Assembly (NCBI RefSeq): GCF_048159605.1
Contig: NZ_JBLREB010000003.1
Coordinates: forward strand, 62,001 to 126,000
Direction of reading: 5' to 3'
From: Ectobacillus polymachus
Lineage (GTDB): Bacteria > Bacillota > Bacilli > Bacillales > Bacillaceae_G
DNA length: 64,000 nucleotides
Positions 8,810-17,138 of the stretch are shown here, piece by piece. Under the pieces are notes generated by a model. It had not been told where the DNA came from. It searched no databases and saw only the letters and a list, made by a program, of their open reading frames with translations. Within the stretch, counting starts at the first letter, position 1, and each line of letters opens with the position of its first letter. A program made the position numbers and the translations under genes.

Positions 8810-10219
8810 ATGGAACAACAGATTGTGATTATCGGTGGCGGGATTGCTGGACTCACAGCCGCTTACTATTTACAAAAGGAGATACATAGCCTGCAGTTGC
8901 CTTTACGAGTGTTACTTATCGAATCCACTGCTAAGCTAGGCGGAAAAATTAAAACGGTACATAAGGATGGCTTTGTCATTGAAAGAGGACCGGATTCCTT
9001 TTTAGAGCGAAAGACAAGTGCAAGCCGTTTGGCTAAGGAAGTGGGATTAGAAGGTGAGCTTGTAAACAATGCAACAGGGAAATCTTATGTGTTAGTGAAT
9101 GGAAAGCTGCATAGTATTCCGCAAGGCAGTATGATGGGGATTCCAACACAAATACAACCATTTCTGTTTTCTGGAATGTTTTCTCCTCTTGGAAAATTGA
9201 GAGCAGGCTTTGATTTTATTCTCCCTCGTTCTAAAGCTGCAGATGATCAATCTCTCGGTCATTTTTTCCGTAGACGACTTGGTAATCAAGTAGTAGAAAA
9301 TCTAATTGAACCGCTTCTTTCCGGTATTTATGCTGGTGATATTGATGAGATGAGCTTAATGGCAACCTTCCCTCAGTTCTATCAGGTTGAGCAAAAACAT
9401 CGAAGCATCGTATTAGGTATGAAAACACTTGCTCCGCCAGTTCGTAAAACGAGCAAGCCAAAGGGAATATTCCAAACGCTGCGCTCTGGTTTGCAAACTC
9501 TTTCAGATGCTGTTGAACAGCATCTTGAAGAAGGATCTGTGCTAAAGAGTACACGGGTAGAACGAATAGAAAAAAAGGACGATGGTTATGTATTGCAGCT
9601 TAGTAATGGGAAAGCGATAGAAGCAGTATCTGTTATTGTTGCTGCACCACATCAATCATTAGCAAATCTATTGCCGCAATATGAGGGGTTTCAATTTCTT
9701 CATACCATTCCATCTACTACAGTAGCCAATGTAGCGCTAGCCTTTTCAGAAGAGGCAATTACACGTGATATAAAGGGAACGGGATTTGTTGTATCACGAA
9801 ATAGTGATTTCAGGATTACAGCATGCACATGGACACACAAAAAATGGCCGCATACCACGCCAAAAGGAAAAGCATTACTTCGTTGCTATGTAGGAAGACC
9901 GGGCGATGAAGAAATTGTAGAGAAATCGGATGAAGAAATTGTAAGTATTGTGATGGAAGATCTAAAGAAAACGATGGACATTGATGCAAATCCTGAATTT
10001 GCGATAGTATCTCGTTGGAAACAAGGAATGCCGCAATATACGGTTGGACACAAACAACGTTTGGCACAGCTAACCGCTTTTATGGAGAAAGAACTGCCCG
10101 GTATTTACGTAGCAGGAAGTTCTTATCGCGGTGCCGGCGTACCAGACTGTATCGATCAAGGAGAAGCAGCGGTAAAGCAAGTTCTGCAATACATTTCAAA
10201 GGAACAAAAACCACTTTAA
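8810..10219 (+). CDS. hemY: Coproporphyrinogen III oxidase HemY (CgoX)
   Basis: A 469-aa FAD-dependent oxidase. The N-terminal dinucleotide-binding motif IIGGGIAGLTAAYYL is at residues 7-21, with a conserved ERGPDSFL region near 59 and a C-terminal FAD contact GAGVPDCIDQGE near 440. The Bacillus enzyme is soluble and oxidises coproporphyrinogen III to coproporphyrin III, the step before HemH. Many databases still name it protoporphyrinogen oxidase. It is the last gene of hemEHY and is followed by a terminator. Confidence 0.95.
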   Translation: MEQQIVIIGGGIAGLTAAYYLQKEIHSLQLPLRVLLIESTAKLGGKIKTVHKDGFVIERGPDSFLERKTSASRLAKEVGLEGELVNNATGKSYVLVNGKLHSIPQGSMMGIPTQIQPFLFSGMFSPLGKLRAGFDFILPRSKAADDQSLGHFFRRRLGNQVVENLIEPLLSGIYAGDIDEMSLMATFPQFYQVEQKHRSIVLGMKTLAPPVRKTSKPKGIFQTLRSGLQTLSDAVEQHLEEGSVLKSTRVERIEKKDDGYVLQLSNGKAIEAVSVIVAAPHQSLANLLPQYEGFQFLHTIPSTTVANVALAFSEEAITRDIKGTGFVVSRNSDFRITACTWTHKKWPHTTPKGKALLRCYVGRPGDEEIVEKSDEEIVSIVMEDLKKTMDIDANPEFAIVSRWKQGMPQYTVGHKQRLAQLTAFMEKELPGIYVAGSSYRGAGVPDCIDQGEAAVKQVLQYISKEQKPL

Positions 10220-10230
10220 CTGTTAGGGAT

Positions 10231-10262
10231 GTCCCATAAGTCAGCGAACTGGCCTATGGGAC
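10231..10262 (+). terminator. Terminator of hemEHY
   Basis: Stem GTCCCATA (10231-10238) with TATGGGAC (10255-10262), 16-base loop that can pair further, followed by AAATTTT. Confidence 0.7.
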
Positions 10263-10397
10263 AAATTTTCTGTACGTTACAATTTGTGAGTTCAACAAAT
10301 ATCCTTTCCTAAGTTCCTCTAGTAAAATCATCCTATATTGATTTCGTCTTTTTCTTGTGCTATTTATTTTACTATGTTATGATTCATTCGTACCAAT

Positions 10398-10420
10398 TGA
10401 CCGGATTGTTCATATGGTCA
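10398..10420. promoter_or_regulatory. Putative YhgD operator, copy 1 (upstream of yhgD)
   Basis: A 23-bp imperfect palindrome that begins TGACC and ends ATGGTCA, 20 bases upstream of the yhgD start codon. It aligns without gaps to 11039-11061 in front of yhgE. TetR-family regulators typically bind palindromes of this form next to their own gene. Confidence 0.55.
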
Positions 10421-10440
10421 TTTTTGAAGGGGGTGAGAAG

Positions 10441-11013
10441 TTGGCGATAGATCGAAAACGATCAATTTTAGAAGCAGCTTCAAAATCGTTTGCATCCTAT
10501 GGCTATAAGGCGACAACCATGGAGCAAGTTGCTAGGTTAGCAAATGTAGGAAAGGGAACGATTTATACATTTTTCAAAAATAAGGAGGAATTGTTTGGTG
10601 AAATCACTTCCCGTCTTATTGAAGAAATGAAGCAAGTTGCAAATGAAGCAATTGATCCAGATAAACCTTTTTTCGAGAACGCGCATCGTGCTCTTTATAG
10701 TATTCTTGAATTTCGCAAGGAACATCAATTGATGATTAAGCTTGTTCAAGAAGAAAAAGAAATAGGCACTCCAGAAGTACGGGATGTAATGCGACAACTT
10801 GATGATGCAATGATTACATTTATTCAAGCTAAGCTGGAGAAAGCGATTGAAAAGGGCGAGATTCAAGAATGTGAAACTGAGATAACGGCTTTTATTATGA
10901 TTCGCCTATACATTGCTCTTATATTTGATTGGGAACAAACCCATAAGCCGTTAGAAAAGGAGCATATCGCTCAGTTATTCGAGAAATATTTGCTGAAAGG
11001 ATTGTCAGAATAG
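10441..11013 (+). CDS. yhgD: TetR/AcrR-family regulator YhgD
   Basis: A 190-aa repressor-type protein. The N-terminal HTH (about residues 5-50) contains the typical SFASYGYKATTMEQVARLAN, GKGTIYTFFKNKEELF. The variable C-terminal ligand-binding half has no obvious signature. The start chosen is TTG at 10441, five bases after AGGGGGTG; a longer in-frame start at 10357 would add a hydrophobic, unconserved leader and would place the gene across its own operator. It is directly upstream of yhgE, as in B. subtilis, and probably represses it. Confidence 0.85.
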   Translation: MAIDRKRSILEAASKSFASYGYKATTMEQVARLANVGKGTIYTFFKNKEELFGEITSRLIEEMKQVANEAIDPDKPFFENAHRALYSILEFRKEHQLMIKLVQEEKEIGTPEVRDVMRQLDDAMITFIQAKLEKAIEKGEIQECETEITAFIMIRLYIALIFDWEQTHKPLEKEHIAQLFEKYLLKGLSE

Positions 11014-11038
11014 ATAATCCTTCTTCTTACGACAAGAA

Positions 11039-11061
11039 TGACTAAATGGACATAATGGTCA
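11039..11061. promoter_or_regulatory. Putative YhgD operator, copy 2 (between yhgD and yhgE)
   Basis: A 23-bp sequence starting TGACTAAATG and ending AATGGTCA. Its half-sites are inverted copies, and it matches 10398-10420 at both ends and through ATNGGTCA-like right arm. It lies about 30 bases upstream of the yhgE start. Confidence 0.55.
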
Positions 11062-11090
11062 ATCGTTTTAGACAGGAGGAGATAGAAACA

Positions 11091-13577
11091 ATGAGAGGAT
11101 TCACGCTGCTAGGAAGAGAATTCTTAGCCATTTTGAAGAATAAAAGATTATTAATTCCAATTATTGCGGTGCTGTTTGTACCTATATTGTATGCGGGGAT
11201 GTTCCTGTTGGCGTTTTGGGATCCATATAGCCATTTGCAGGATCTTCCAGTAGCGGTTGTGAACTTGGACAAAGGCGCAGTAGAGGATGGCGAATCGTTT
11301 CACGTTGGAGACGAGTTTATCAACAATTTAAAAAAGGATAATAATTTTAAATGGGAATTTGTTGATGAAAAAACAGCCATGGATGGATTGCATAATCGCA
11401 AGTATTATATGATGGTACGTGTACCAGCTAATTTTTCAGAAAATGCTACTACGCTGCTAAAGGATCATCCAGAAAAGCTTCAATTGGAATATGTTCCGAA
11501 TGAAAGCGCCAATTTCTTATCCTCACAAATTGGAGGATCCGCAGTTGAAAAGATAAAAGAAGAAATAGGAAGTACCTTATCTGCAACCTATGCAGAGAAA
11601 ATGTTTGCAAATTTGCAGAAGGTCTCTACTGGATTTGAAGATGGAAGCAAGGGAGCAAGTCAATTACATGATGCAACCAGTCAATTAAAAGATGGATCAC
11701 AACAGCTATCTGATAATTTAAATAAAATAAGCGACGGAGCACCACTCTTATATAATGGATCATCTAAGCTACTAACAGGTTCACAGCAGCTATCAAGTGG
11801 TCTTAATGAGATGAGTTCAGGAGCACCACTTTTATACGACGGCTCACAAACGATTACAAATAAGCTAGGAGAATTAGGTAACGGAGCTTCTCAGTTATTA
11901 GCAGGTTCGGAGCAACTATCAGGTAAACTTAACGAAATGAGTTCAGGAGCACCATTGTTGTATGCAGGCTCGCAAAAAATCACAAATGGTTTAGGTGAGC
12001 TAAACAGTGGGTTGCCAAAATTATATGATGGTTCTTTACAGTTATCAGATGGATTAAATACATTAAATGCTAACGCACCGAAGCTTTATAAAGGTGCTCA
12101 AGGCATAAGTGGCGGAGCAACTTCGCTTGCGGATGGAGCATCTCAGTGGAAAGCTAAAGCCGACCAAGCTAGTAGCGGTGCTAAAGCAGCATCTGATGGT
12201 GCCCAGCAAGTTAGTGATGGACTTTCGCAAATCAATCAGCAACTAGATGCACTGCCAGAACCATATAAAAGTCAATTAAAAGCAGCTATGCAAAAAGCAA
12301 TCGATGGAAATAAAAAGGTTGTTGCTGGTACACAGCAAGTAGCAGATGGTACAAGTGCGTTAGCTGCTAAAGCAGGTGATATTAGCAAAGGTGCTTCTTC
12401 CCTTGCAGCAGGCGCTGATCAATTAACAAGTGGACTAGATGACTTAAAGACAAATGCACCAGTATTAGCAAAAGGAGCAAGTGACTTAAGCATAGGTCTT
12501 GAACAAGCGAAAACAGGAGCAAGTCAATTAGCAGAAGGATCAGGTCAATTAACAGATAATCTGAGTACGATAAAAGACGGAGCACCGTTGTTAGCAGACG
12601 GATCGAATATGATCACAACAGGTCTTGGGCAAGTGACAACCGGAGCAAATCAATTAGCAGCAGGCTCAGGTCAATTAACAAGTGGTATTGGTAAAATGAA
12701 GGATGGAGCGCCATTATTAGTAAATGGAGCAAACCAAATTACAGATGGACTTGGTCAATTAACAAGTAATCTTGGTGAAATGAAAGATGGGGCACCGTTA
12801 TTAGCAAATGGTTCAAGACAAATTACAGATGGCCTAACGAAAACAAATGATGGAGCAGGGGAACTAAGTAATAAGCTAGGCGATGGAGCCAAAGAAACAG
12901 GAAGTATTAAAGCCAATCAGGACACCTATCAAATGTTTGCAAGTCCTGTACAATTGAAAACAGAAAAAGTAAACGAAGTTCCTAACTATGGAACTGGATT
13001 TGCACCATATTTTCTATCACTAGGCTTATTTGTCGGAGCACTTCTTATTAGTATTGTGTTCCCAATGCGTGAAACAGTAGGTATACCAAAAACAGGATTT
13101 AGCTGGTTTGTTAGCAAGTTTGGTATATTAGTAGGTGTCGGTATTTTCCAATCACTTATAGCCGACTTGATCTTGCTGGCGGGATTAAAAATTCACGTCC
13201 AAAGCATTCCAATGTTTATCCTAATAAGTATAGTTACAAGCATTACGTTCCTTGTACTTGTACAATTTTTCGTAACAGCTCTTGGCGATGCTGGTCGCTT
13301 TATGGCGATTATCATTTTAATTTTACAGCTTACAACGAGTGCTGGAACATTCCCACTCGAATTACTTCCAGCTTCCTTACAGCCGCTAAATGCATGGTTG
13401 CCAATGACGTATAGTGTATTTGGATTTAAGGCTGCTATTTCAAGTGGAGATTATAGCTTCTTGTGGCAAAATATAGGTATTCTTATGCTGTATATTGTAC
13501 TGTTTACAGCAGCAACCGTTGCCGCTTTATCTGTACTTCATAAACGTCAATTTACGAGAACAGAAGAAGAAAAATAA
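11091..13577 (+). CDS. yhgE: YhgE/Pip-family membrane protein
   Basis: An 828-aa membrane protein related to the phage infection protein (Pip) of lactococci and to EsaA-like proteins. One transmembrane helix lies near residues 17-40 and a cluster of about five at 640-820, resembling an ABC-2 type permease. Between them is a long extracellular repeat region made of heptad-like units: six GAPLL(Y/A/V) motifs plus three variants, alternating with QLSDGLN-like segments. Function in Bacillus is unknown. The start at 11091 follows AGGAGGAG; the in-frame ATG at 11046 lies inside the proposed operator and is less likely. Confidence 0.85.
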   Translation: MRGFTLLGREFLAILKNKRLLIPIIAVLFVPILYAGMFLLAFWDPYSHLQDLPVAVVNLDKGAVEDGESFHVGDEFINNLKKDNNFKWEFVDEKTAMDGLHNRKYYMMVRVPANFSENATTLLKDHPEKLQLEYVPNESANFLSSQIGGSAVEKIKEEIGSTLSATYAEKMFANLQKVSTGFEDGSKGASQLHDATSQLKDGSQQLSDNLNKISDGAPLLYNGSSKLLTGSQQLSSGLNEMSSGAPLLYDGSQTITNKLGELGNGASQLLAGSEQLSGKLNEMSSGAPLLYAGSQKITNGLGELNSGLPKLYDGSLQLSDGLNTLNANAPKLYKGAQGISGGATSLADGASQWKAKADQASSGAKAASDGAQQVSDGLSQINQQLDALPEPYKSQLKAAMQKAIDGNKKVVAGTQQVADGTSALAAKAGDISKGASSLAAGADQLTSGLDDLKTNAPVLAKGASDLSIGLEQAKTGASQLAEGSGQLTDNLSTIKDGAPLLADGSNMITTGLGQVTTGANQLAAGSGQLTSGIGKMKDGAPLLVNGANQITDGLGQLTSNLGEMKDGAPLLANGSRQITDGLTKTNDGAGELSNKLGDGAKETGSIKANQDTYQMFASPVQLKTEKVNEVPNYGTGFAPYFLSLGLFVGALLISIVFPMRETVGIPKTGFSWFVSKFGILVGVGIFQSLIADLILLAGLKIHVQSIPMFILISIVTSITFLVLVQFFVTALGDAGRFMAIIILILQLTTSAGTFPLELLPASLQPLNAWLPMTYSVFGFKAAISSGDYSFLWQNIGILMLYIVLFTAATVAALSVLHKRQFTRTEEEK

Positions 13578-13590
13578 TACAAATTCAAAA

Positions 13591-13620
13591 AAACTTCTAG
13601 GGGGAAACCTTTAGAAGTTT
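13591..13620 (+). terminator. Terminator after yhgE
   Basis: AAACTTCTA (13591-13599) pairs with TAGAAGTTT (13612-13620), followed by TTTTAT. Confidence 0.8.
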
Positions 13621-13673
13621 TTTTATATGTGTATAAATTAAGTAGAACATTTACAAAAAATTGATATTTACTG

Positions 13674-13724
13674 TTGAAAATTCAAACTAGCTGCTATATA
13701 ATGTTAGAATGGTAAGCGCTTTCA
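13674..13724 (+). promoter_or_regulatory. Sigma-A promoter overlapped downstream by a cre/LacI-type operator
   Basis: -35 TTGAAA (13674-13679), 17-base spacer, -10 TATAAT (13697-13702). Nine bases on, GGTAAGCGCTTTCA (13711-13724) is a near match to the cre/LacI consensus read on the opposite strand, with central AGCGCT. Its place at the start point suggests repression, either autoregulation by the LacI protein that follows or control by CcpA. Confidence 0.65.
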
Positions 13725-13742
13725 GATTATAAGGGGGAGAGA

Positions 13743-14762
13743 TTGGTGTCAACAATTGAAGACGTGGCAAAATTGGCCGGTTTATCCCGGACAACCGTTT
13801 CACGAGTCATAAATGACCATCCGTATGTTTCTGAGGACAAGAAGAAAAGGGTAATCGTTGCTATGAACACGCTAGGTTTTGTCCCGAATTCTGCTGCACG
13901 AAGATTACGTAAGCAGAAGACGGAAACGATTGCAGTGTTAGTTCCTCGGGTGACAAATCCCTTTTTTAGTAAATTAATAGAATCACTCGAAATAGAAGCA
14001 TCAGAATATAAATATAAGCTCATCATTTGTCAAACTAGATATTTACCAGAAAAAGAAATGGAATATTTACAGCTTCTCTCTTCTAAGCAAGTGGACGGAA
14101 TTATTTTGTGCTCTTTACAAAATAAATGGGAGAAGGTAGAGCCTTATTTAGAGTATGGACCCATTGTCTTGTGTAATGAATATGCAGAAGAAGCAAATAT
14201 CCCAACGGTGAAGTTTAATCAAAAAGAAGGGGCGTACATAGCTACGAAGCATTTACTTGAACAAGGCCATCGTCGTTTATTATTTTGTAGCGGCAGCGAA
14301 GAAAGCATGGTTGTGCAGCATCGAAAGGAAGGGTTTGTCCAAGCCGTTTCTGAGTATAAAAATCAAGTCGATACGATCGATTTTCTAGATAACGCTTACG
14401 ACATTGAAGATGGTAAAAAGGTCTTTCAAGCTATTATAAAAATGCCAAAACCTTCTACCGCTGTTTTTGCAGGTGGAGATGAAGTAGCCGCAGGTATTAT
14501 TTCAGAAGCAAAGCGAAATAAATGGAGTATTCCTAACCAACTTGCGATTGTAGGATTTGATAATCAAATTCTATCTGATATTATGGACCCAGCTATTACG
14601 ACGGTTTGCCAGCCAGTAAATAAAATGGCAAAGAAAGTAATGGAACTTATGTTGGAAAAAATTAACACTCGAAACTATCGAAAAAAAGAAGTATTTGAAT
14701 TTGATCTTGAACTTCTTGTGAAAGAATCCTCAACATCAAAAACTATGATTCGATTAGCCTAG
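13743..14762 (+). CDS. LacI-family transcriptional regulator (DegA-like)
   Basis: A 339-aa regulator. The HTH (STIEDVAKLAGLSRTTVSRV, residues about 3-22) and hinge helix (NSAARRLRKQKT) are intact. A periplasmic-binding-like domain (about 60-330) follows, with the family motif FDNQ near 268. The effector is unknown. It resembles regulators of the DegA/CcpA branch. The start may be TTG 13743 or GTG 13746, both just after AAGGGGGAGA. No sugar genes adjoin it, so its target is not evident from context; the operator at its promoter suggests autoregulation. Confidence 0.85.
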   Translation: MVSTIEDVAKLAGLSRTTVSRVINDHPYVSEDKKKRVIVAMNTLGFVPNSAARRLRKQKTETIAVLVPRVTNPFFSKLIESLEIEASEYKYKLIICQTRYLPEKEMEYLQLLSSKQVDGIILCSLQNKWEKVEPYLEYGPIVLCNEYAEEANIPTVKFNQKEGAYIATKHLLEQGHRRLLFCSGSEESMVVQHRKEGFVQAVSEYKNQVDTIDFLDNAYDIEDGKKVFQAIIKMPKPSTAVFAGGDEVAAGIISEAKRNKWSIPNQLAIVGFDNQILSDIMDPAITTVCQPVNKMAKKVMELMLEKINTRNYRKKEVFEFDLELLVKESSTSKTMIRLA

Positions 14763-14780
14763 CAAACGGTTTGCTAGGCT
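14756..14780 (+). terminator. Terminator of the LacI regulator gene
   Basis: AGCCTAGCAAA (14756-14766) pairs perfectly with TTTGCTAGGCT (14770-14780), followed by eight T. The stem overlaps the stop codon region. Confidence 0.9.
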
Positions 14781-14810
14781 TTTTTTTATTGATTATCAGA
14801 CTAGTACAGA

Positions 14811-14836
14811 AAAATAGCCCCCTATATAAGGGAGCT
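14811..14836 (-). terminator. Terminator of yhfH
   Basis: On the minus strand AGCTCCCT pairs with AGGGGGCT (one mismatch), followed by ATTTTTC, about 50 bases past the yhfH stop. Confidence 0.65.
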
Positions 14837-14887
14837 TATATTTTAACATACTATGTGAATCTCCTAGATTAATGAAAGCCGCAAGTA

Positions 14888-15019
14888 TTAAACCTCTTTG
14901 TGATTGCAATCTTCGCATTTATTGTGGTAAGCCTCAGCTTGCTCGTTAATTTCCTTCCCACATTCCGTGCATTTTTTAGCAGGTAAATTTCTAAAGAACT
15001 CCATTGGACTTTGTAGCAT
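14888..15019 (-). CDS. yhfH: YhfH-family small zinc-ribbon-like protein
   Basis: A 43-aa protein beginning MLQSPMEFFRNLPAKKC. Two CxxC-type pairs (CTEC at 17-20 and CEDC at 35-38) give a rubredoxin-like metal knuckle. It matches the small YhfH family of B. subtilis, which lies at the same place before yhfI. The ATG at 15019 is preceded by AAAGGGGGA with good spacing. Function is unknown. It is easily missed because of its size. Confidence 0.85.
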   Translation of the reverse strand: MLQSPMEFFRNLPAKKCTECGKEINEQAEAYHNKCEDCNHKEV

Positions 15020-15265
15020 ATTGTCCCTTCCCCCTTTGTTATTGCACTACTAGTCTGCTACTCATGAAGAATAGCAATCTGGTAGAACACTTGTAGTATT
15101 TACGTTCCTTAACATTATATGCTCTGTATCACTTATTGTAGTAGTACAAATAAACAAAGTCAATAACTGTTTTATAACAATCATAAAGAAAAATGAAAAT
15201 TTCATAAAAATCGATTATAGTTAAAGGGAAATGAGAAACTAGCCTTAAAGAAAGGATGATGACGA

Positions 15266-16000
15266 ATGAAAGTAACAGTAGTAGGATTTTGGGGCGGATA
15301 TCCAGAAGCAGGCGGAGCAACATCAGGTTATTTGTTTGAACACGATGGATTTCGATTACTAGTTGATTGCGGTAGCGGTGTTTTATCACAATTACAATCT
15401 TACATAGATGTGAAGGATTTAGATGCAGTACTTCTTTCTCATTATCATCATGATCATGTGGCAGATATTGGGGTATTGCAATATGCTCGTCTTATTCAAT
15501 CGGTTACAGGAACACCATTACATGAATTACCTATTTATGGTCATGTAGAAGATGAGAAGGGCTTTCAATCGTTAACCCACGAGAAATTTACGAAGGGTAT
15601 GGGATACGACCCAACAAAATCACTGCAAATTGGTCCTTTTTCCATTACATTTAGAAAAACCATTCATCCTGCACCTTGTTATGCGATGCGTATCGTAGCA
15701 GGAGAAGATACAGTCGTCTATACTGCAGATACGAGCTTTTTCCCTGAGCTGACTCCATTTACAAGCGGTGCCAATCTTTTCATATGTGAATGTAATATGT
15801 ATGCAGATCAAGATGGTGCGAGAGCAGGGCATTTAAATAGTACCGAGGCAGGAATGATAGCCAAGGAAGCAGGCGTGGATACATTGTTGTTAACACATCT
15901 GCCTCATGTTAGAGAGCAATCTGATTTAGTGAAGGAAGCGAGCAAAACGTTCGATGGTCACATCGTTTTAGCGCATGGAGGATATACTTGGAATAATTGA
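15266..16000 (+). CDS. yhfI: Metallo-beta-lactamase-fold hydrolase YhfI
   Basis: A 244-aa MBL-fold enzyme of the ribonuclease Z-like/phosphodiesterase type. The metal-binding motif HYHHDH is at about residues 59-64, a further His region at IHPAP near 133, Asp in YTADTSF near 154 and a C-terminal LTHLPH near 212. The biochemical substrate of YhfI is not established. A strong AAAGGATG site precedes the ATG. It is nine bases upstream of lplJ, so the two are probably cotranscribed. Confidence 0.9.
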   Translation: MKVTVVGFWGGYPEAGGATSGYLFEHDGFRLLVDCGSGVLSQLQSYIDVKDLDAVLLSHYHHDHVADIGVLQYARLIQSVTGTPLHELPIYGHVEDEKGFQSLTHEKFTKGMGYDPTKSLQIGPFSITFRKTIHPAPCYAMRIVAGEDTVVYTADTSFFPELTPFTSGANLFICECNMYADQDGARAGHLNSTEAGMIAKEAGVDTLLLTHLPHVREQSDLVKEASKTFDGHIVLAHGGYTWNN

Positions 16001-16009
16001 GGTGAAAGT

Positions 16010-16996
16010 ATGCGTTTTATTGACAATAGAGGAATTACAGATCCAACCATTAACTTAGCTATCGAGGAATATTGCTTAAAAAACCTAAATATAGACGAAA
16101 CGTATTTGCTTTTTTATAGTAACGAACCGTCAATTATTATCGGGAAAAATCAAAATACAGCCGAAGAAATTAATGCAGACTATGTGAAGGAGCATGGTAT
16201 TCATGTTGTGCGCCGCTTATCAGGCGGAGGAGCTGTTTATCACGACCTCGGAAATTTAAATTTTAGCTTTATTACGAAAGATGACGGGGAAAGCTTTCAT
16301 AACTTTAAGAAGTTTACCGAACCTGTAATCGATGCGCTGCACGGTCTTGGTATACAAGCAGAGTTAAGCGGACGAAACGATATAATGGCCGAAGGACGGA
16401 AAATATCAGGGAATGCACAGTTCTCAACAAGAGGAAGAATGTTTAGCCATGGGACCCTTTTGTTCGATTCGCATATGGATGATGTGGTAGCGGCTCTTAA
16501 TGTAAAAATGGATAAAATTCAGTCGAAAGGGATTAAATCTATTCGTAGCCGCGTAGCAAATATTCGGGAGCTATTAGATCAAGATATGACTATAGAGCAA
16601 TTCCGACAATTGCTGCTGCAATCCATTTTTAATAACGAAGCAGTTCCAACCTATGAGCTTACCGAGAATGATTGGACTGCTATTTATAAGTTGTCCGAGG
16701 AACGCTATCGAAATTGGGATTGGAACTATGGAAAATCACCGAAGTTTAATTTGCGGCATTCTCATCGTTTTCCGGTTGGGCAAATCGATGTACGTTTAGA
16801 AGTGAATAAAGGGATTGTAGAAATGTGCAAAATTTACGGTGATTTCTTTGGCGTAGAGGATGTAAAGGATATTGAAGCGGCTATTGTTGGTGAAAAATTC
16901 GACAAGGATAGTTTCTTAGCTGCACTAGGCCATATTAACGTGAAAGAATATTTTGGTAGCCTTACAAAAGAAGAGTTTCTAACGCTGTTTTTCTAA
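16010..16996 (+). CDS. lplJ: Lipoate--protein ligase LplJ
   Basis: A 328-aa ligase that activates free lipoate with ATP and transfers it to E2 and GcvH proteins. The substrate-loop motif RRLSGGGAVYHDLGNLNFSF is at about residues 69-88, and the catalytic lysine segment GRNDIMAEGRKISGNAQ near 124. A C-terminal accessory domain is present, as in LplA/LplJ. It follows yhfI closely, matching the B. subtilis order. A terminator lies downstream. Confidence 0.94.
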   Translation: MRFIDNRGITDPTINLAIEEYCLKNLNIDETYLLFYSNEPSIIIGKNQNTAEEINADYVKEHGIHVVRRLSGGGAVYHDLGNLNFSFITKDDGESFHNFKKFTEPVIDALHGLGIQAELSGRNDIMAEGRKISGNAQFSTRGRMFSHGTLLFDSHMDDVVAALNVKMDKIQSKGIKSIRSRVANIRELLDQDMTIEQFRQLLLQSIFNNEAVPTYELTENDWTAIYKLSEERYRNWDWNYGKSPKFNLRHSHRFPVGQIDVRLEVNKGIVEMCKIYGDFFGVEDVKDIEAAIVGEKFDKDSFLAALGHINVKEYFGSLTKEEFLTLFF

Positions 16997-17011
16997 TTTG
17001 ACATGAGAGAA

Positions 17012-17043
17012 AGAGGTCATCATGTAATATGAAGATGATCTCT
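17012..17043 (+). terminator. Terminator of yhfI-lplJ
   Basis: AGAGGTCATC (17012-17021 region) pairs with GATGATCTCT with one G-T pair; seven T follow. Confidence 0.85.
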
Positions 17044-17138
17044 TTTTTTCTTCTATGAATATAGCTTGCTTCTTTATTTTTCTATCGATTATAATGAAAT
17101 TGTAATTTATGGAAAAAATTGAAAGGGGGGCTTTTCTA

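Noticed and set aside
12382..12585. Leucine-rich minus-strand frame inside yhgE
   Set aside because: A shadow of the repeated coding sequence of yhgE; its low-complexity protein results from the repeats.
15193..15205. ATGAAAATTTCAT palindrome upstream of yhfI
   Set aside because: Thirteen AT-rich bases in AT-rich DNA; no known operator matches and no second copy was seen.
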